Origin: Microstegium vimineum
Lineage: Eukaryota; Streptophyta; Magnoliopsida; Poales; Poaceae
Reading direction: 5' to 3'
Assembly: GCA_022036555.1 (NCBI GenBank)
Contig: CM039126.1
Span: forward strand, 16,525,263-16,589,262
DNA: 64,000 nucleotides
The translations under genes and the position numbers were made by a program. The notes beneath the pieces were generated by a model, which made no database searches, was not told where the DNA came from, and was given only the letters and a program-made list of their open reading frames with translations. This document shows, piece by piece, positions 1-12,967 of this stretch (position 1 is the stretch's first letter; every line of letters starts with the position of its first letter).

Positions 1-113
1 AGCTCCTCAACCTATTTCAATAAGTAATCTGTCCTATGTTGTTGGAATTTCGCTTGACGCCTTAATCCCACCTCTGTGTCTAAGGAATAGCCTTTTCTTC
101 TTCTCCCCATATA

Positions 114-860
114 CTTTTTTTTTTCCTTAATGAAATGATGCACAACTCTCTTGCATGTTAAATTAAGGTACACCAAGGAGGGATTTAAAAAACCCCTCCC
201 CAAAACACACACAAACCCCTTTCAGGAGAGAATAGAGAAAACTGTGCTTCAAACACAGTTTCAAAACCGACCTTAACACAACAAATGGACTAAGCATCCG
301 GGGTAAACAACCGAGGAGAAGCTCTTGGAGCGGATGGCTCCCCAAAAAGCACCAAAGGATACTTTCATTTGCCACTGCTTGAAAGACCCACCAAAAACAT
401 TAGGATTGACTCCATTTAAGAAGCATTGGTACTTTCAAAGCTCCCGAGCCACAAGGATTATCAAGAAATCCAGGCCATCTTGCTGATCTTTAGATTTGCC
501 ACCACCAACTCGAAAAACGGGTTGCTGAATTTTAATGGAGACAAATTAACAAAGCCCAACTTATGAAATATGAGCTTCCAGACTTTCTGAGCTAATAAGC
601 AAGAGACAAGTAAACGCTGAATCATTTCATCAACTTGGTCACATATGGGACAGGCACAAGAATCTGGCAGACCCCATTTGACAAGACAGTTGGCGATCAA
701 ACATTGATTGTTCAAAACCCCGTAAGGAAAACTTCATTGCAGCGGGGTCCAGCTTTTTCCAAATTGTTTCCCAAGGACAAAATTTATTAACCAAGAAATA
801 TTGTTTATGTGACTTAAAGGATAACACCTGACCTGTAGTTTTAGACAATTATCCGGGATC
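114..860 (-). mobile_element. LINE 3' fragment, duplicate of 33450-34190
   Basis: A T-run at about 114-126 is the poly(A) tail of a minus-strand LINE. Frames above it encode the C-terminal zinc-binding region of a LINE reverse transcriptase, with the motif CPICDQVDE visible at about 620-660. It is the same fragment as at 33450-34190, with a few base errors that break the frame. Confidence 0.7.
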
Positions 861-1042
861 ATGCGAAATATCAAACCATCAAAAGTCTTGCGGGATTTAC
901 TTGACCGGATCTGAGATTTCCCTTTTATACTGCACCTGGCCGAGGAAAACTAAGAAAAAACCAAAACCCCCCCAAACCCATAATTAGCCCTAAAAAGTAA
1001 CCCTGTAATCCAATTAAACCACAAAGCAAGAAAATTATTTCC

Positions 1043-4000
1043 CCCTTCCCATTGCTTTACCCAATTAATTTAAGAAACGGGGAATAACTCAGCCTTTTTC
1101 CCCCAATCTTTTTCCTACCCGCTACACCATATAATAGCAGTGCAATTTCCCCCTTAGAACACCCAATGAAAAACAGGGGCTGCCTATGCACCGAACAAAA
1201 AGATTGGGGGGAAAGAAAATTTAATACAAAACAGGTTTTTTTAACAACATAAAATTGAATCATGTGTTTAAAAATTTTCCCCTTTAAAACATAAAACATA
1301 AAAGGCAAGTACAAAAAAATCCCTTCACCAATGGAGGGAAAAAGGAACTAAAAAAATTTTAACTTTTCGCATAAAGGAAAAAAAATTCTAAAAGAAATCA
1401 ACATAAAAACCCCAAATCCATCCCCTCTTTTTCCCTTTTGGGGGTTAGTTGGGCTCATAAATCTCACTGTACATAATTTTTTTTTATGTTCGCTCTTCTC
1501 AAAAAAGTACCACAATTAAAAAACCAAAATAAAAACACAAAATGAAGGTCCCCCTTTAAAAAAGGGGGGAAGCTATAATCGGGCAATTGAATTTGTTTCC
1601 ACAGGGGCTCTCACTGTCCATTTTGCTTAAGATTTAAAGCTATGTTCATTCACGTGTGCGTGCTTCCCGAAAAACACCACAACCAGCCTCACCCCACCCC
1701 CAAAATTTGCCTTCCTGCCCCCGCAACTTCGGGGTGTCTGAAAAACCCCCCACGCCACAGGTTCATCCCAACCACGCCCCAACCCCAACTTCCCCAAACC
1801 GCCCCCCACCTCCCCCCCGGACTTCCTAAGCTGGAACCATGGAATTCCTCCCCGCAACCCCAAAGACTAACCCAGTCGGGGGCCCGCCAACATCCACCCT
1901 TCAGCCCTTAAAGCCCCGAGAGGTGTTGGAAAAAACAATAAAATTTTTTGGTTTCATCTTTTTAAAAAAAAACTATTCCAAAAATGTGGATATCATTCCC
2001 CATTTTCATTTTTTTAAACATGTACTTTAAAATCATTTTTTATAAAGAAAAAAAATGGCAATTGGACCATATTTTGGGCAACCCCAAAAAATGAAAAAAG
2101 GGAAATTCTAACTCGAGCCTATTTTCTGTACCTTTTTTGAAGCGGAAACAAAAAGGGGCACAAAATTTCTTATCTTCCGCCAATGCTGCTTTAAAAAACT
2201 GCTTTGCAAGACAACAAGTGCAATTGAAAGGGAAAAACAAAAAAAGTAAAAAAAGTCCAAAACCTGAAAAAAGGAAATCGAAAAAATTTGCAGCACAACA
2301 CAAATTTTTTTTAAAACAATGTACATAAATGGCTGGGGAAGATACTGAAAACCAAATTGGGGTCTCTTTGTAATGTGACTTTTGTAAGGCAGCTCCATAT
2401 CCTGAGAAAACATTCAGAAAAAAAAATGGTATTTCATTGAGCACTCCTATGTAAAGAATTTGATGACCCCCAAATACAAAAGGTTTTTACCTATTGCCAA
2501 AAATTTTCACTTTTACGACATAACAACAGACCAAAATTTAATAGGGTGTGAAAGCTTAAGTTGGTTACTATTGCAACACTGCTAATTCTATATCACTCAT
2601 TAATACAAAACGAGGCCGGGTCGGAACAATCCACTTCAAGTGCAAACAGGCCTCCAATAATTTCTAGGGCCCTTGCAAAAAAATTAAAAGCCAACAATCT
2701 AATATTTCAATAAAGATCATAGTAATATACTTTAATACCCTTTTTTAAAAAAATATATATGTATTCTAAAAAAACAACATGCATCAAAGAAAAATTAAAA
2801 AAGGGGAAAAAATTAGTAAGCACCTCTTTGCGTTCTATAATTTTTTTTCTTGTTTTATTTTTTTCTAACCTTAGGGAAATCTCTTAACGATATCAACATG
2901 TTAATAATATTGAAATTGAAAAATACAAAATTGAAACCCCAAACAGAAAATGGATGATGACTTAAATTTAGGAAATTTTAACCCAATTCCATTGGCCCTG
3001 CCTATGTAAAACCCCTTGCTTCCCAGGCTTGATGAATTAAAAAATGATAATACCGCTCAATTTACGCTCGAAGGGGCCGAACCGATGGGCTGGGAAAAAA
3101 ATCATAGAAAAGTCAAGCTGAAAAAAGTACTCTGCAAACCCGGGCCCCAAAAATGAAACACTTACCCATCTATCGAATCACTTAAACCCTTTAACCTGGT
3201 TCCACAAGCACAAACCGCAGGAGGGGCTGAGAACCGGGGCCTGCTCTCCTGGCCACAAGATTTTGACATCACGAGACGAGATGGGAACACAGGAACCGGA
3301 ACGCCGCCGCACGAAATCCGACTCGCCGCCAAACGAAGGGGCGCAGGACGAGTGAAAAAGAAACGGACTAATTCTGAAAAGGCCAAAACTAAAAAAACAC
3401 ATTATTATATAGTCAGGGGCCCCCGATGCGTTGGGGGCCCCCGGCCTCGCCCGATGGCCCCCCCCTTAAACGGGCTGAGTGCAAAAAGAGTGTCACTTTT
3501 TAAAAGAATTAAAGCCATCAAAAACTGCCCTCACTCATGGGGTTTACTTCCCCCTTTCAATTGCGCTGTGAACTGTACGGTTTTATTTTTTCCCCTAGGA
3601 CTTGGCAGGGTAGAACTTTTTTTAACACTATTTTTTTAAAAAAACATCAGAATTCTTTTGTGGATGGAGCTACATGGGGCAAAGAAACCCAACCAGGCCT
3701 TCGAAAACCAAAAAAGCTCACAATGGGCACACTCCCGAACGGGGCAATGCACGGCGCAACCCAGGCTTAAACAATAAAACAACCCCTTTCCCCGAAGTCA
3801 TGCAAAAAAAACCCCAGGGGTTGCTTCAACTCTCACTAAACCTCATCCATCAACCCCCTCCCCCCACACCTCACAGTAAATTGCACCCCCGTAATATCTA
3901 CGCCGAAAGTCACTAAGCGCAAGCCAAACTCGAGCAAAAGACTTTTGAAAAAGCCTGAAAAAAAATTTCTCGTTTTACAGTTACAACTTAAAGTCAATCG

Positions 4001-4140
4001 CGACGAAGAGGGGGGAAAGGGGTATGTCCAGGAGTGCCGAACCAGGAAAAGGAGGCCCCCGGGCACCCCGCGAAGGCGCGGACCGCGCGCGGGTCGAGGG
4101 ACCGTCAGGATCCACCCCCCGCTGGGCGCCGGGCCTCCCT
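1043..4140 (-). pseudogene. Broken copy of importin-9 exons 4 to 1
   Basis: Degraded counterparts of the first four importin-9 exons lie at about 1043-1191 (exon 4), 2132-2218 (exon 3), 2345-2401 (exon 2) and 4043-4140 (exon 1). Each is shorter than its intact partner at 34453-37867 and carries frame-breaking deletions. The start codon is lost: where the intact copy reads cctccatctgaac on the plus strand, this copy reads cctccctgaac. Splice sites are also disturbed. Read as biology this would be a pseudogene fragment. Read with the rest of 1-12328 it is more likely a sequence-quality artefact. Confidence 0.75.
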
Positions 4141-5743
4141 GAACCCCCGGCGTCATGGGGGGGGGGGTGGGAGCTCATCGAGCGCGCTCCTCCCCCTATT
4201 CGAAATGGGGCGCGGCACGGTGATTAGGGAGAGAGAGCGGGGGACTGGGGGGGGTTTGTCTAGGGTTTTATAACGAGAGGGGGGAAACAGGGGAGACGGA
4301 AAAGAACGAAGATGGCGGCGGGGAAGGGGGGGAAAAGGGGCGGGAAAAAGAGAGGGGCCCCGGGGTTTTTGGGAAGGGCCCCGGGTGAGGCTCTGTTGGG
4401 TGCCCCCCCCTGCCGCCTGGTTTTTTGCGACCAACCAAGTTTCGCATTTTTAAAACGCCGCGCTCGGGTTTTTTTAAGGCAAAAAAAGAACCAATTTATA
4501 TTTAAAAAAAATTCGTTTTTTTTAACAAAACTAAGGGTTTTTTGGACGGCTAAAAAAGTGAGTCCGTATTTTTTTTTTTGTATTTTGTCAAAACTCTCAC
4601 ACAAAAAAATTAAAAATTAAAAATCGACACGTTTTTGATGCATCCCAAATCGGTTTCGTTTGTTTTTTCTACGATGCCCCCCGCCGCATTAATTTTTCCT
4701 TTTTCCCCCCAATTTTTATTCCAAAAAAAACCCCCCCCCTCGCCCCCGCCCCAACCCCCTGTGCACACCCTACACCTCCGCCATCATGTTTCCCCCCCTA
4801 CCCCCTGCACCCCCCATCGCGTGTGTAGTTTTTGGGTCCGAAGTCCCCTCGCATAGTCAAATTTAAGTAAATTCTGGGGGCATTTTTAATTAAGGAAGCC
4901 CACCAAAAGAAAAAAAATTTTTTTTTCACAAAAAAATTAAATAAATGAGGGGGCAAATTTTGGGGTTTAAAAAAACAAAAAACTATAATTTAAACGGGGG
5001 AGATCATTTTTTACGGCCCCGGAAAAATTCCCCTTTCAAAACAAAAATTTTCACAAACAAAAGAAAAAGCTAAAAACCGGGGGAACAAATCAATGGTGAG
5101 AAAGAAAAAAACTAGATAATACTGCCATTTTTGGAAATAAATTTTTCCCCTTTTATCTTTGTAAATTCTTGGGGGAAACCTCCCCAAAAAAATTTTCGAA
5201 ACTTCGCACTTACATTTTTGGGGGTGACGATCTGTTTGTTTTTCGCTTGGGTACTTTTTTCCAATTGCTTTTATGCAGCTTTTATTTTTGGGGGGTAGGT
5301 GGGGTCATGCTAATATTGTTTTTATCTTGGTGTACATTTTGTTTTTTGCTGGCGGGTTAGTTTTTGTACATTTTTTCCTAAAAAATTTTCAAAAAAAAAT
5401 TTTCCAGAAAAAAAATTTAAAAAAGTGCTTTTTCCACACGCCTTTTAAAAAAAACCCATTTTTTCTGAAAGACTTTTTAAATCTTAACTTTGTCAAAAGG
5501 CACAAGCTTGGGGTACATTTCCTAATTGATTTTAATAGATGACGATATGCCCTTGCCTCGATGTCTTTCAATTTCCCACGTTTCAGACCGGAAGGAGGGG
5601 GGGGGCAGCAGGGCCGCTGCGGTCATCTTTAGGACTGTTTGGATGCCACGATTTTTTTTCACACGTATTTAAAAAACCCCTTTCTCCGTGTGACGTGAGC
5701 GCACAAGGCATTTGGGAAGCGAAAAAAGGAAAGGGGCCCTGTT

Positions 5744-6370
5744 TGTAACGCCTCAGATTTCCAAACGGCCCATTTTCACTCTGCAACCTCTTTTAAAAGG
5801 ATTAATTGGGGATGGGGGGATAGCTCTAAAAACCCTTTATATTCACTAACGGGCCAAAGGGGCTGGTTTTGAATACACCCCCCCCTCAAAAAACTCGAAA
5901 ATCCCATCGACCCAACATACCCAAAACCCGGGGCCCCCAAACTAGGGGGAAAACCCTTTCCCTCTTAGCACACTTTCCGTCCCGTCCACCCCCGGGGAAA
6001 CATGTGCCAACGTCTTTGCCCCGCAGAGCCTACACGCGCAATAAACCCCCTGTCCGCACACCTGACACACACACGCCTGTGGCTGCGAAGGTGGGCTCTG
6101 ATACCATTTGAAAACGCCCCAAGTCCAAACGGCTCAGATCCACTCTGAAACCTGAGCAAAACCCCCCACACCCCCCAAACCATCCCACTTAAGTTTTCCC
6201 GTCCCCCCGCTTCGTTTAAAAAGGGATAAAACCCGGGGGATGGTGGGATGGACCTAAAAAGCCTTAATTTTGGGTATATCCCACCCTAAAAAACCCCAAG
6301 GTGGGACAAAACCCCCTCCACAATATCTCATTAACACACAGGGCCCCACTAGGGCCAAACGCCAGATACA
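5744..6370 (-). mobile_element. Degraded duplicate of the reverse TRIM
   Basis: Corresponds to the TRIM at 40119-40717. The plus-strand start tgtaacgcctcag, the primer-binding-site complement ctctgatacca and the end agataca can still be read, with errors between them. Confidence 0.65.
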
Positions 6371-6479
6371 GATTCTCTTCTCTACCCCCCTTGAAATACC
6401 ATTTTCCCCACAAAAAAAAGCAAAGCATAGGGTGAGAAATAGGGGCCCAGTACAAATCGTACTAAAGTTATTTATCAGG

Positions 6480-8958
6480 AGTAACCCCCTGCCCTAGGGC
6501 TTAATAGGATTAATAGGATACTCATACCAACAAGTTGCAACTTCTTTTCTGGAAGCCCACCCTGCAAAAAACTCGAAAGTTAAGCGTGCTTGGCCTAGAC
6601 AATTTCAGGATGGGTGACTGTTGAAAATTTCCCCTTAACCCCAATTTTGAATACTGGGGTTGTCATCCCCACCCAGGACGCAAAAAAATGTGCAGTGGTA
6701 TTTATGAATGTAAAGGCTCTCTAAAAAAAAAAATTTATTCAAATCCACAAGCGCACAGAAAAAATTTACCAATTGTAGCACTTCACCGGGAAAAGTAATT
6801 CCAGGTATCGTTTTTTTATAATTTTTCTAAAGAAAAAGAAAAAAATTGACACAGGGGAAATATCAAAATTTTTGACTAGAGATGGACATGCAAAAAATGA
6901 TTACTTTGAGAAAGCTCAATCACATAGCCCCCTTGCTTGGGGAAGGGTAAGCCATAATAATAATAATAAAGATATTGAAGTGTAAAGCCTAGGGTAAAAA
7001 ACACAGAGATTAAAAGACTACTCCCATATAAATGTAAAAATGATGTCAAAATTTTAAAAAGAATTAAATTCTAAGTAGGTTCTAATCTATTAAAATCATA
7101 ATCTACTTTTAGCACTATACAATCATATATAGCAATAAAGGACTCTTCATCTATTTTTAAAAAGGAACATCGCTAAAGAAAAATTAGGGTATAACAAACT
7201 TACCCGCAATACAAATTTTTGCATGTCCTTTCCAAAAAGGGGGGGGGACTATATAAGAATAATGGAACTGTCATTTCCCAAAAACGAATACCACACGACC
7301 CGGCCAAAGGATACATTTGCAGGTAAATAGCATCTAAACACCACCTTGCATGTGAAAAACCCCCTAACCCCCCCCAGGGTGAAGGGTAAGCGCTTTGCAA
7401 AAAAAATAACATAAACTCATTATCAATCATAACTATATCAAGTATAGAACTAGAACAAACTAAGAAAATAAAAATAAAAAAATAATGATATTAAGAATAA
7501 AGTCGTTGAGAAAGATACAAGATAATACCAATCTTTTTTGACGAAGATCCGAAAAAACCAGAGCTTAAAGCTCCCACTTCTCTAGATCTAAAATAATAAA
7601 TCCTATAGAACTTGAAGGAATTGGGGGTAGCTATTCTAATTCTCTGGTGGAGAGAGGGATATGAAACCCTAGTTTTAATGGCCCTTTCCCCTAATAATAT
7701 TTCTCCTCCCCTCAAAGGGGGGGCAGGGCCCTTTCCCCTTTTTAAATGAAAAGTTGGGGGGTCGGGTCAAACCGACCTTAATCGAGTGGTTTAGATTCAT
7801 CCTCAAAAGGGGGTTAGGCAAATCCGCGAATTCACTGTGATTGGCCACCAGGGCAGGGCGGCGCCCAAACCCCAGGGGGGGCACCCTGGGCCGGGCCCGT
7901 TTGGGCCTCTGGCTCAGTCCAGCTTTTCCCTAGATTTTTCCTGAGTATTCTTTTCTTGTCCGGGGGTTCCCTTTCTCTCTATGTAAACATGACATATGGC
8001 CCTTTCTTTGGTTCTTTTCCTGATAACTCCCGAAAAAAAACAAAAACTCACCAAAATTTGTGAAAATCTGTCAATTAGCCCCCTAAGTCTATTTTGGTGG
8101 TTTCATTCAAGTCCTTTTTAGCCTTGTTGACAAAAAAAAATTTGAAACTTAAACGACCGTAAAAAGGGCCCAAACCCCCGGGAAGTTTTTTTCGGGGCGC
8201 ACGAGGAGGAAAAAAAGTGGCGCCGAAAAGACTAGTTTTGGGTCTTGAGGGCAATCTACCCCCAAAGGAAACTAGGGGGCTTTTAACGGGCCGGGCCTCG
8301 TAAAGGGGGGGACGTTACAAATATTTATCAAGACGACCCTTGCGGTTTCACGGGTGCGTGTTTTCAGTTGCGCAGGCCCAGGGGGGTCCCATGGCTGGTG
8401 TGGATCCAAGTGGTCACATAGTATACACATGCTTTGACACGGGAAACACAGGGACTGGCCAAAGGGGACGTTCCTGGCCTGGGGTTGACCGACGAGGACT
8501 CGGTCCCCCCAAAAGGGGTGAAAAAGTAACACCCTGACCTAGGGCTTAATAGGTTTAATAGGATACTCATACCAACAAGTTGCAACTTTTTTTTGGGAAA
8601 AGCTCATCTGAAAAAAAATCGAAATTTAAAGCGTGTTTGGGGCCCAAACAATTTCAAGATGGTCCCAAAAACCGGGAATTTTTTCCCGGGGGCGCATGAG
8701 TGGGGGACAAAGTGCGTCGAAAAGATTATTTGGGTCTGTGAGACAGTTCTAAAATAAAAAGGGAAAACAATCGGGCTTTAAAACGGGTCTGGCCTCGTGG
8801 AGGCGGGCCCGGGGAAGTTTTTCCCCGGGGGCCACGAGTGAGGACAAATGCTCGAAAAGATTAGTGTTGGTCTGTGGGGGCAGTCTATATCCTAAAAAAA
8901 ATCCAGGAAACTACCCGGGGGTTTTAACGGGTCTGGCCTTGGAGGGGGGACTTTTACA
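6480..8958 (+). mobile_element. Degraded duplicate of Cassandra TRIM with insertion
   Basis: Corresponds to 40826-43239. The 5S rRNA-like stretch aagttaagcgtgcttgg is intact at about 6577-6593, and the nested insertion begins just after it. The second LTR copy (about 8537-8958) is badly corrupted. Confidence 0.65.
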
Positions 8959-10466
8959 ATGTTCGTAAATTTCACGGGGTTTAAACTATTAAAATCAATT
9001 ATAAAAAATAAATTTGGTGCCCTCTTAGCATATTAGTTCATATTTAAAAGTGCCTTTGGAAAAAAAAGACAGAATTTTTGAGTGCTCTATGGCAAAAGAC
9101 CAAATTTTGATGATTCTCTGGAAAAAATTTTTCCCAAAATTCAAGATGGTTACCTTGATTAATACTGTTATTTTACAATTTTTGGGAAAAAAGACCCAGG
9201 GCCTCGGAAAATGAATGTGATAAAGCCCCCGCCTAATTCAGAGAAAAATAAGATCGCTTATGGATCCTACCAAGCAATTAGACCCGGGTTTCTATGTGAC
9301 TCCTCCTCTGTAGATCTATAAAAAAATTTTTCATGCAATTTTTTTGGCCCTGTTTGGGTTACCTCCATAACTCTTTCCCAGGCTGCGGTGTACAAGCTAT
9401 CCTATTTTGTTAGCTGCACATAGTGTTATGCGGGGTACCCCTCAAAGTAGTTTGAGGCTAATCCCACTACCCATTAAAAACGTTTGGGATCTTCAAATGC
9501 AAGGAAACCCCCACCCCGCTCTAAAACCACGCCTATTTCCCCTTGCAATCATTGTAAAACCCCGCATGCACTCACTCTGCAGCCCCATTCCCAGATCGGT
9601 CATCGTCCCACGCCCTTTTCCCAACTGTAGCTCAGGCGGCCACCCCACAAAGCTGCCACCTTACCTGATGGGGCCACAAACTTCGCCCCTAACCCCCCGC
9701 CTGAAAGACCTTGGGAAACCCCCCCAGTTTTTTGGGGAACAGGGTAAACCACCGAAGAAGTGGGGGTCCCGGGCGAAGAAGAGGAGGTTTGCGACGATGA
9801 GGCAGAACCGACGTGAGAATTTACCCACCGGGTCCGTGTCATGATTACCACTGACCGATATGTTAATCCAACTTCATCTCATCTTCCCTTTAGTTCAAAA
9901 GGACGGGTTCAGTGTAAGTGTGCGCTGCAATGAAGTATCCCAACCCTTGCTACACCAAGCTCAAAAATTTAACTAACAGTTATTTAAAAAATAATGCTCG
10001 ATGATTGCTACAAAACCAAAAGGCAACTATGTTTTCAAAAACAATGGGATCCAACTATGTTACAAAAAACAATGGCCCTCCAACTATTTAAAAAACAATG
10101 ACATTTAATATGCAAGGGACACGTACGAAAAAAACAGATGATTTTAAGGGCAACTTTGATTTCCTAACTATGCTAAAAAACTGGCTAAGCAATTAGAAGT
10201 ACCCACTTTACGCAAGAAAATGGTAGCATTAAACGAGCCCCCATCAGAGATCAACCCTTTGGGGTCACAATAATGATCCGTCGATGTTGTAGCTCCTTAC
10301 TGTTGGTGTCCAATTCCCAAAAGAGCTGCACCAAGATTTGATTTCAATTCTTGAGATAATAAAACAAAAGTGACAAAAAGAAAATATGGTTTTTTCACAA
10401 AAAAAACACATTTCCCGCCACACATGTTGTTTATAGGGTTTTAGAAACATCCTGAGTAAGTTTAAA

Positions 10467-10858
10467 AGGGCGTGTTTTGGGTTTCCCGTTTTTTTGAAGG
10501 GCCCCGGCTCCCCCGGGTGCAAACTCTGGACTGTTTGGGATGCCTGCACCCTCACCTGGGGCCCTGCTCCCAAGATTTCAAGGGGCGCGCAGCCGAAACC
10601 CGGGTCCCCGGGGAAAGAAAATGAGATTTGTTTTTTCCAGGGCCCGACTCATGGGGTGCAAATTATGCGGTTCTGCTGCTCTCTCCGGTGTGCAAAGAGC
10701 TCCAAAGGGTGCAACCAATCAGCTTTTTGAGTATAAACCATGACTAAAAAACACAGAAAACCAAATAGAGGCGGTTTTCACGGGTGGGGCCTGGCCAGCG
10801 GGAGCCTGGCTCTCTACGTGCGGTGTAGGCTGGGAGAGAAGGAAACCAAACAGACCCC
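10467..10858 (+). mobile_element. Degraded duplicate of MITE 44713-45090
   Basis: The left end reads gggcgtgttttggg and the right end ggaaaccaaacagaccc, matching the terminal inverted repeats of the element at 44713-45090 with small errors. Confidence 0.6.
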
Positions 10859-11175
10859 TAGTGACATAAGTGTGTGACTAGAGAGAACATGTGCCAAGGC
10901 TTTCTTGCAAGATCAATAGAAAGCAAGGAATAAATTGTTTTTTCACCATATATGATGGTTTGACAGGATCACTAAAATCACAAATGCCCAGTTTTGGCTT
11001 GTGGAACCTGTTAATTCAGAAGTCAAGGACCAGATCTACCCTTGAGAGAACAGAACAGGAGCATGGGTCGACATTTCGGTAGGTCACCATAGATTAAAAG
11101 TAAGTCCAATCTCATTTTCAGTTTGGTGAATATTCCCGGTCTCTATCAAACCAGGCCAAAGCATTCAGTATGAGT

Positions 11176-12328
11176 TGTTGGCGCTGAGTGCCGGAACGGC
11201 TGCCTCGACGGCGATCTACGACGGCCGGCGACCTCACACTCACTCTGAACGACGTCGCGCACTCAACACAGAACGCGAGAGCGAGAGCAGTCTTTGCGCC
11301 GCACAAATGTCGGGGCCTTTTCCCGCTTTTCCTTGTTCCTTTTATTCAATGGTGTACACGATCCAACGATCCGACCTTCCCGGCCATGCTCGCGCACGCT
11401 GCGACGTGCCTGCCTGGAGCACGGGGACGTTTTCCTACGTGCGTGGCCTGAGAACTAGTCGTCACCCGTGAATGCAGCACGAGTCTGACGCAACACCGTT
11501 ACAAGCATGCAGCTAGCTAATCTGAAATGTAAACATGCCAATGCACTAGTTCTATTTACATCATGACCACGATCGTGCTCGGATTGTGATCAACATTTCA
11601 CCCCCTAATCCCGATGCACATCTGTCACTCCTAGCTGCTCACGAAGCTCGATGAACCCGATCTTCCCAAGTGCCTTGCTTAAGATGTCTGCAAGTTGATC
11701 ATGAGTACTCACATGTGTAATGTCAACCTCTCCTCTGTCCACACAGTCACGAATAAAATGATATCGTGTATCTATGTGCTTACTCCTATCATGATGAACG
11801 AGATTCTTGCTTAGAGCAATCGCCGATTTGTTGTCAACCAACAGCTTCACCTGTGGTGCCTTTACCCCCAAAAGTTCTCCCAGCAGCCTGCTATGCCAAA
11901 TACCCTGACATGCTGCAACTGAGCTTGCAATATATTCGGCTTCACACGATGACAGTGCCACCACTCTATGCTTCTAGGATGCCCAAGTCACTAAGCTTTT
12001 TCCCAGCAGGAACACTCTATGCTTCTGGGATGCCCAAGTCACTAAGCTTGTTCCCAGCAGGAACACTGATCCACTGGTACTCTTCCTATCATCAACATCC
12101 CCAGCCAGATCACTATCGCTGAAACCAATCCGTTTTGGTTCAGTTGTCCCTTGCTTTCTGTAAATGTAGTCGTAATTCACTGTACCTGCTATGTACCTTA
12201 GAATTGCTTGACTGTTGACCAGTGACTTCCCCTTGGGTCTTCCATATACCTGCTGACGATGCCTACCGAATAAGCAATGTCAGGTCTTGAATTTACTGGA
12301 TATTGAGGCTATCAATAAACTTCGATTG
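11176..12328 (-). mobile_element. Duplicate of the 3' end of copia element 3
   Basis: Near-clean copy of 45408-46561: an LTR at 11176-11595, a purine tract (plus strand tttcaccccct) next to it, and the RNase H region of a minus-strand copia polyprotein from 11605 to the gap. The LTR here differs from the one at 45408-45829 by only a handful of bases. The two LTRs of copia 3 differ from each other by about 17. So this is a copy of the same locus, not a separate insertion. The reading frame is cut by the N gap. Confidence 0.8.
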
Positions 12329-12428
12329 NNNNNNNNNNNNNNNNNNNNNNNNNNNNNNNNNNNNNNNNNNNNNNNNNNNNNNNNNNNNNNNNNNNNNNNN
12401 NNNNNNNNNNNNNNNNNNNNNNNNNNNN
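12329..12428. other. Assembly gap, 100 N
   Basis: Exactly 100 unknown bases, the conventional size for a scaffold gap of unknown length. It separates the corrupted duplicate from the importin-9 region. Confidence 0.99.
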
Positions 12429-12967
12429 CCATCACCATTAAACCCACTTATGCTTGCTCTAAAGCTAATTGATCAAACTCTTCACCAGCACTTTGAATAA
12501 CCAAAAAACACATGTAGCCTAAATGGAGACTTACCATGGTTTTAAGTCACTCTAACTTTCCTAGCTTCAAGCGTGCCAATGTGTCCACTAGGCAAGCATT
12601 CCTTAAATAACATTTCAGTTGGCCCCTAGAGCTCAACCATACATGAATAAAGCCAAGGAAACAAGGTCCCTCCAGAGAAATTCAACGTCAAGAACACCTG
12701 AAGCCGGGAATTCTTCAGACATGAATACCCAACATCACCACACTTACAATAAATACACACGTCTTGTAGATTTTAAATACAAAGAACATAAAGAAACCTA
12801 CACTAACAAAACCTCACAACACCTGCTTCAAAGATGTATCAGTTTTACATCAATAAACATATAAAAAGCATGAAAACCAGTCGCAGCAATGCCTACAAGA
12901 CTCCTAACTAATATGAAGAAATATATATCTCGAGATGCAAGACCGGATCCCAATCATGTTAACGCTT
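12429..12967 (-). other. Downstream flank and probable 3' UTR of importin-9
   Basis: AT-rich sequence after the importin-9 stop codon on the minus strand. It probably contains the 3' untranslated region. I see no clear polyadenylation signal, other gene or repeat here. Confidence 0.4.

Larger units (their letters stand above)
1..12328 (+). repeat. Corrupted second copy of 33334-46561
   Basis: The whole stretch aligns collinearly, in the same orientation, with 33334-46561. Positions 1 to about 850 and about 10870-12328 match almost base for base. The middle carries dense substitutions, homopolymer runs and deletions. The copy is about 900 bases shorter than its counterpart (12328 against 13228). 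Damage is equally heavy in importin exons, mobile elements and unassigned DNA, so it does not follow biological constraint. The copy stops at a 100-N gap. I infer an uncorrected or falsely duplicated contig end rather than a real segmental duplication. Open frames within it should not be read as genes. Stretches not listed separately below (about 4141-5743 and 8959-10466) hold only degraded copies of unassigned sequence. Confidence 0.9.

Noticed and set aside
1..11100. Dozens of open frames of 60-145 codons in the corrupted region
   Set aside because: They are produced by run-length errors in a damaged copy and have no family resemblance apart from the LINE and importin fragments already listed.
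12329..12428. Open frames spanning the N gap
   Set aside because: They consist mostly of unknown residues and have no support.
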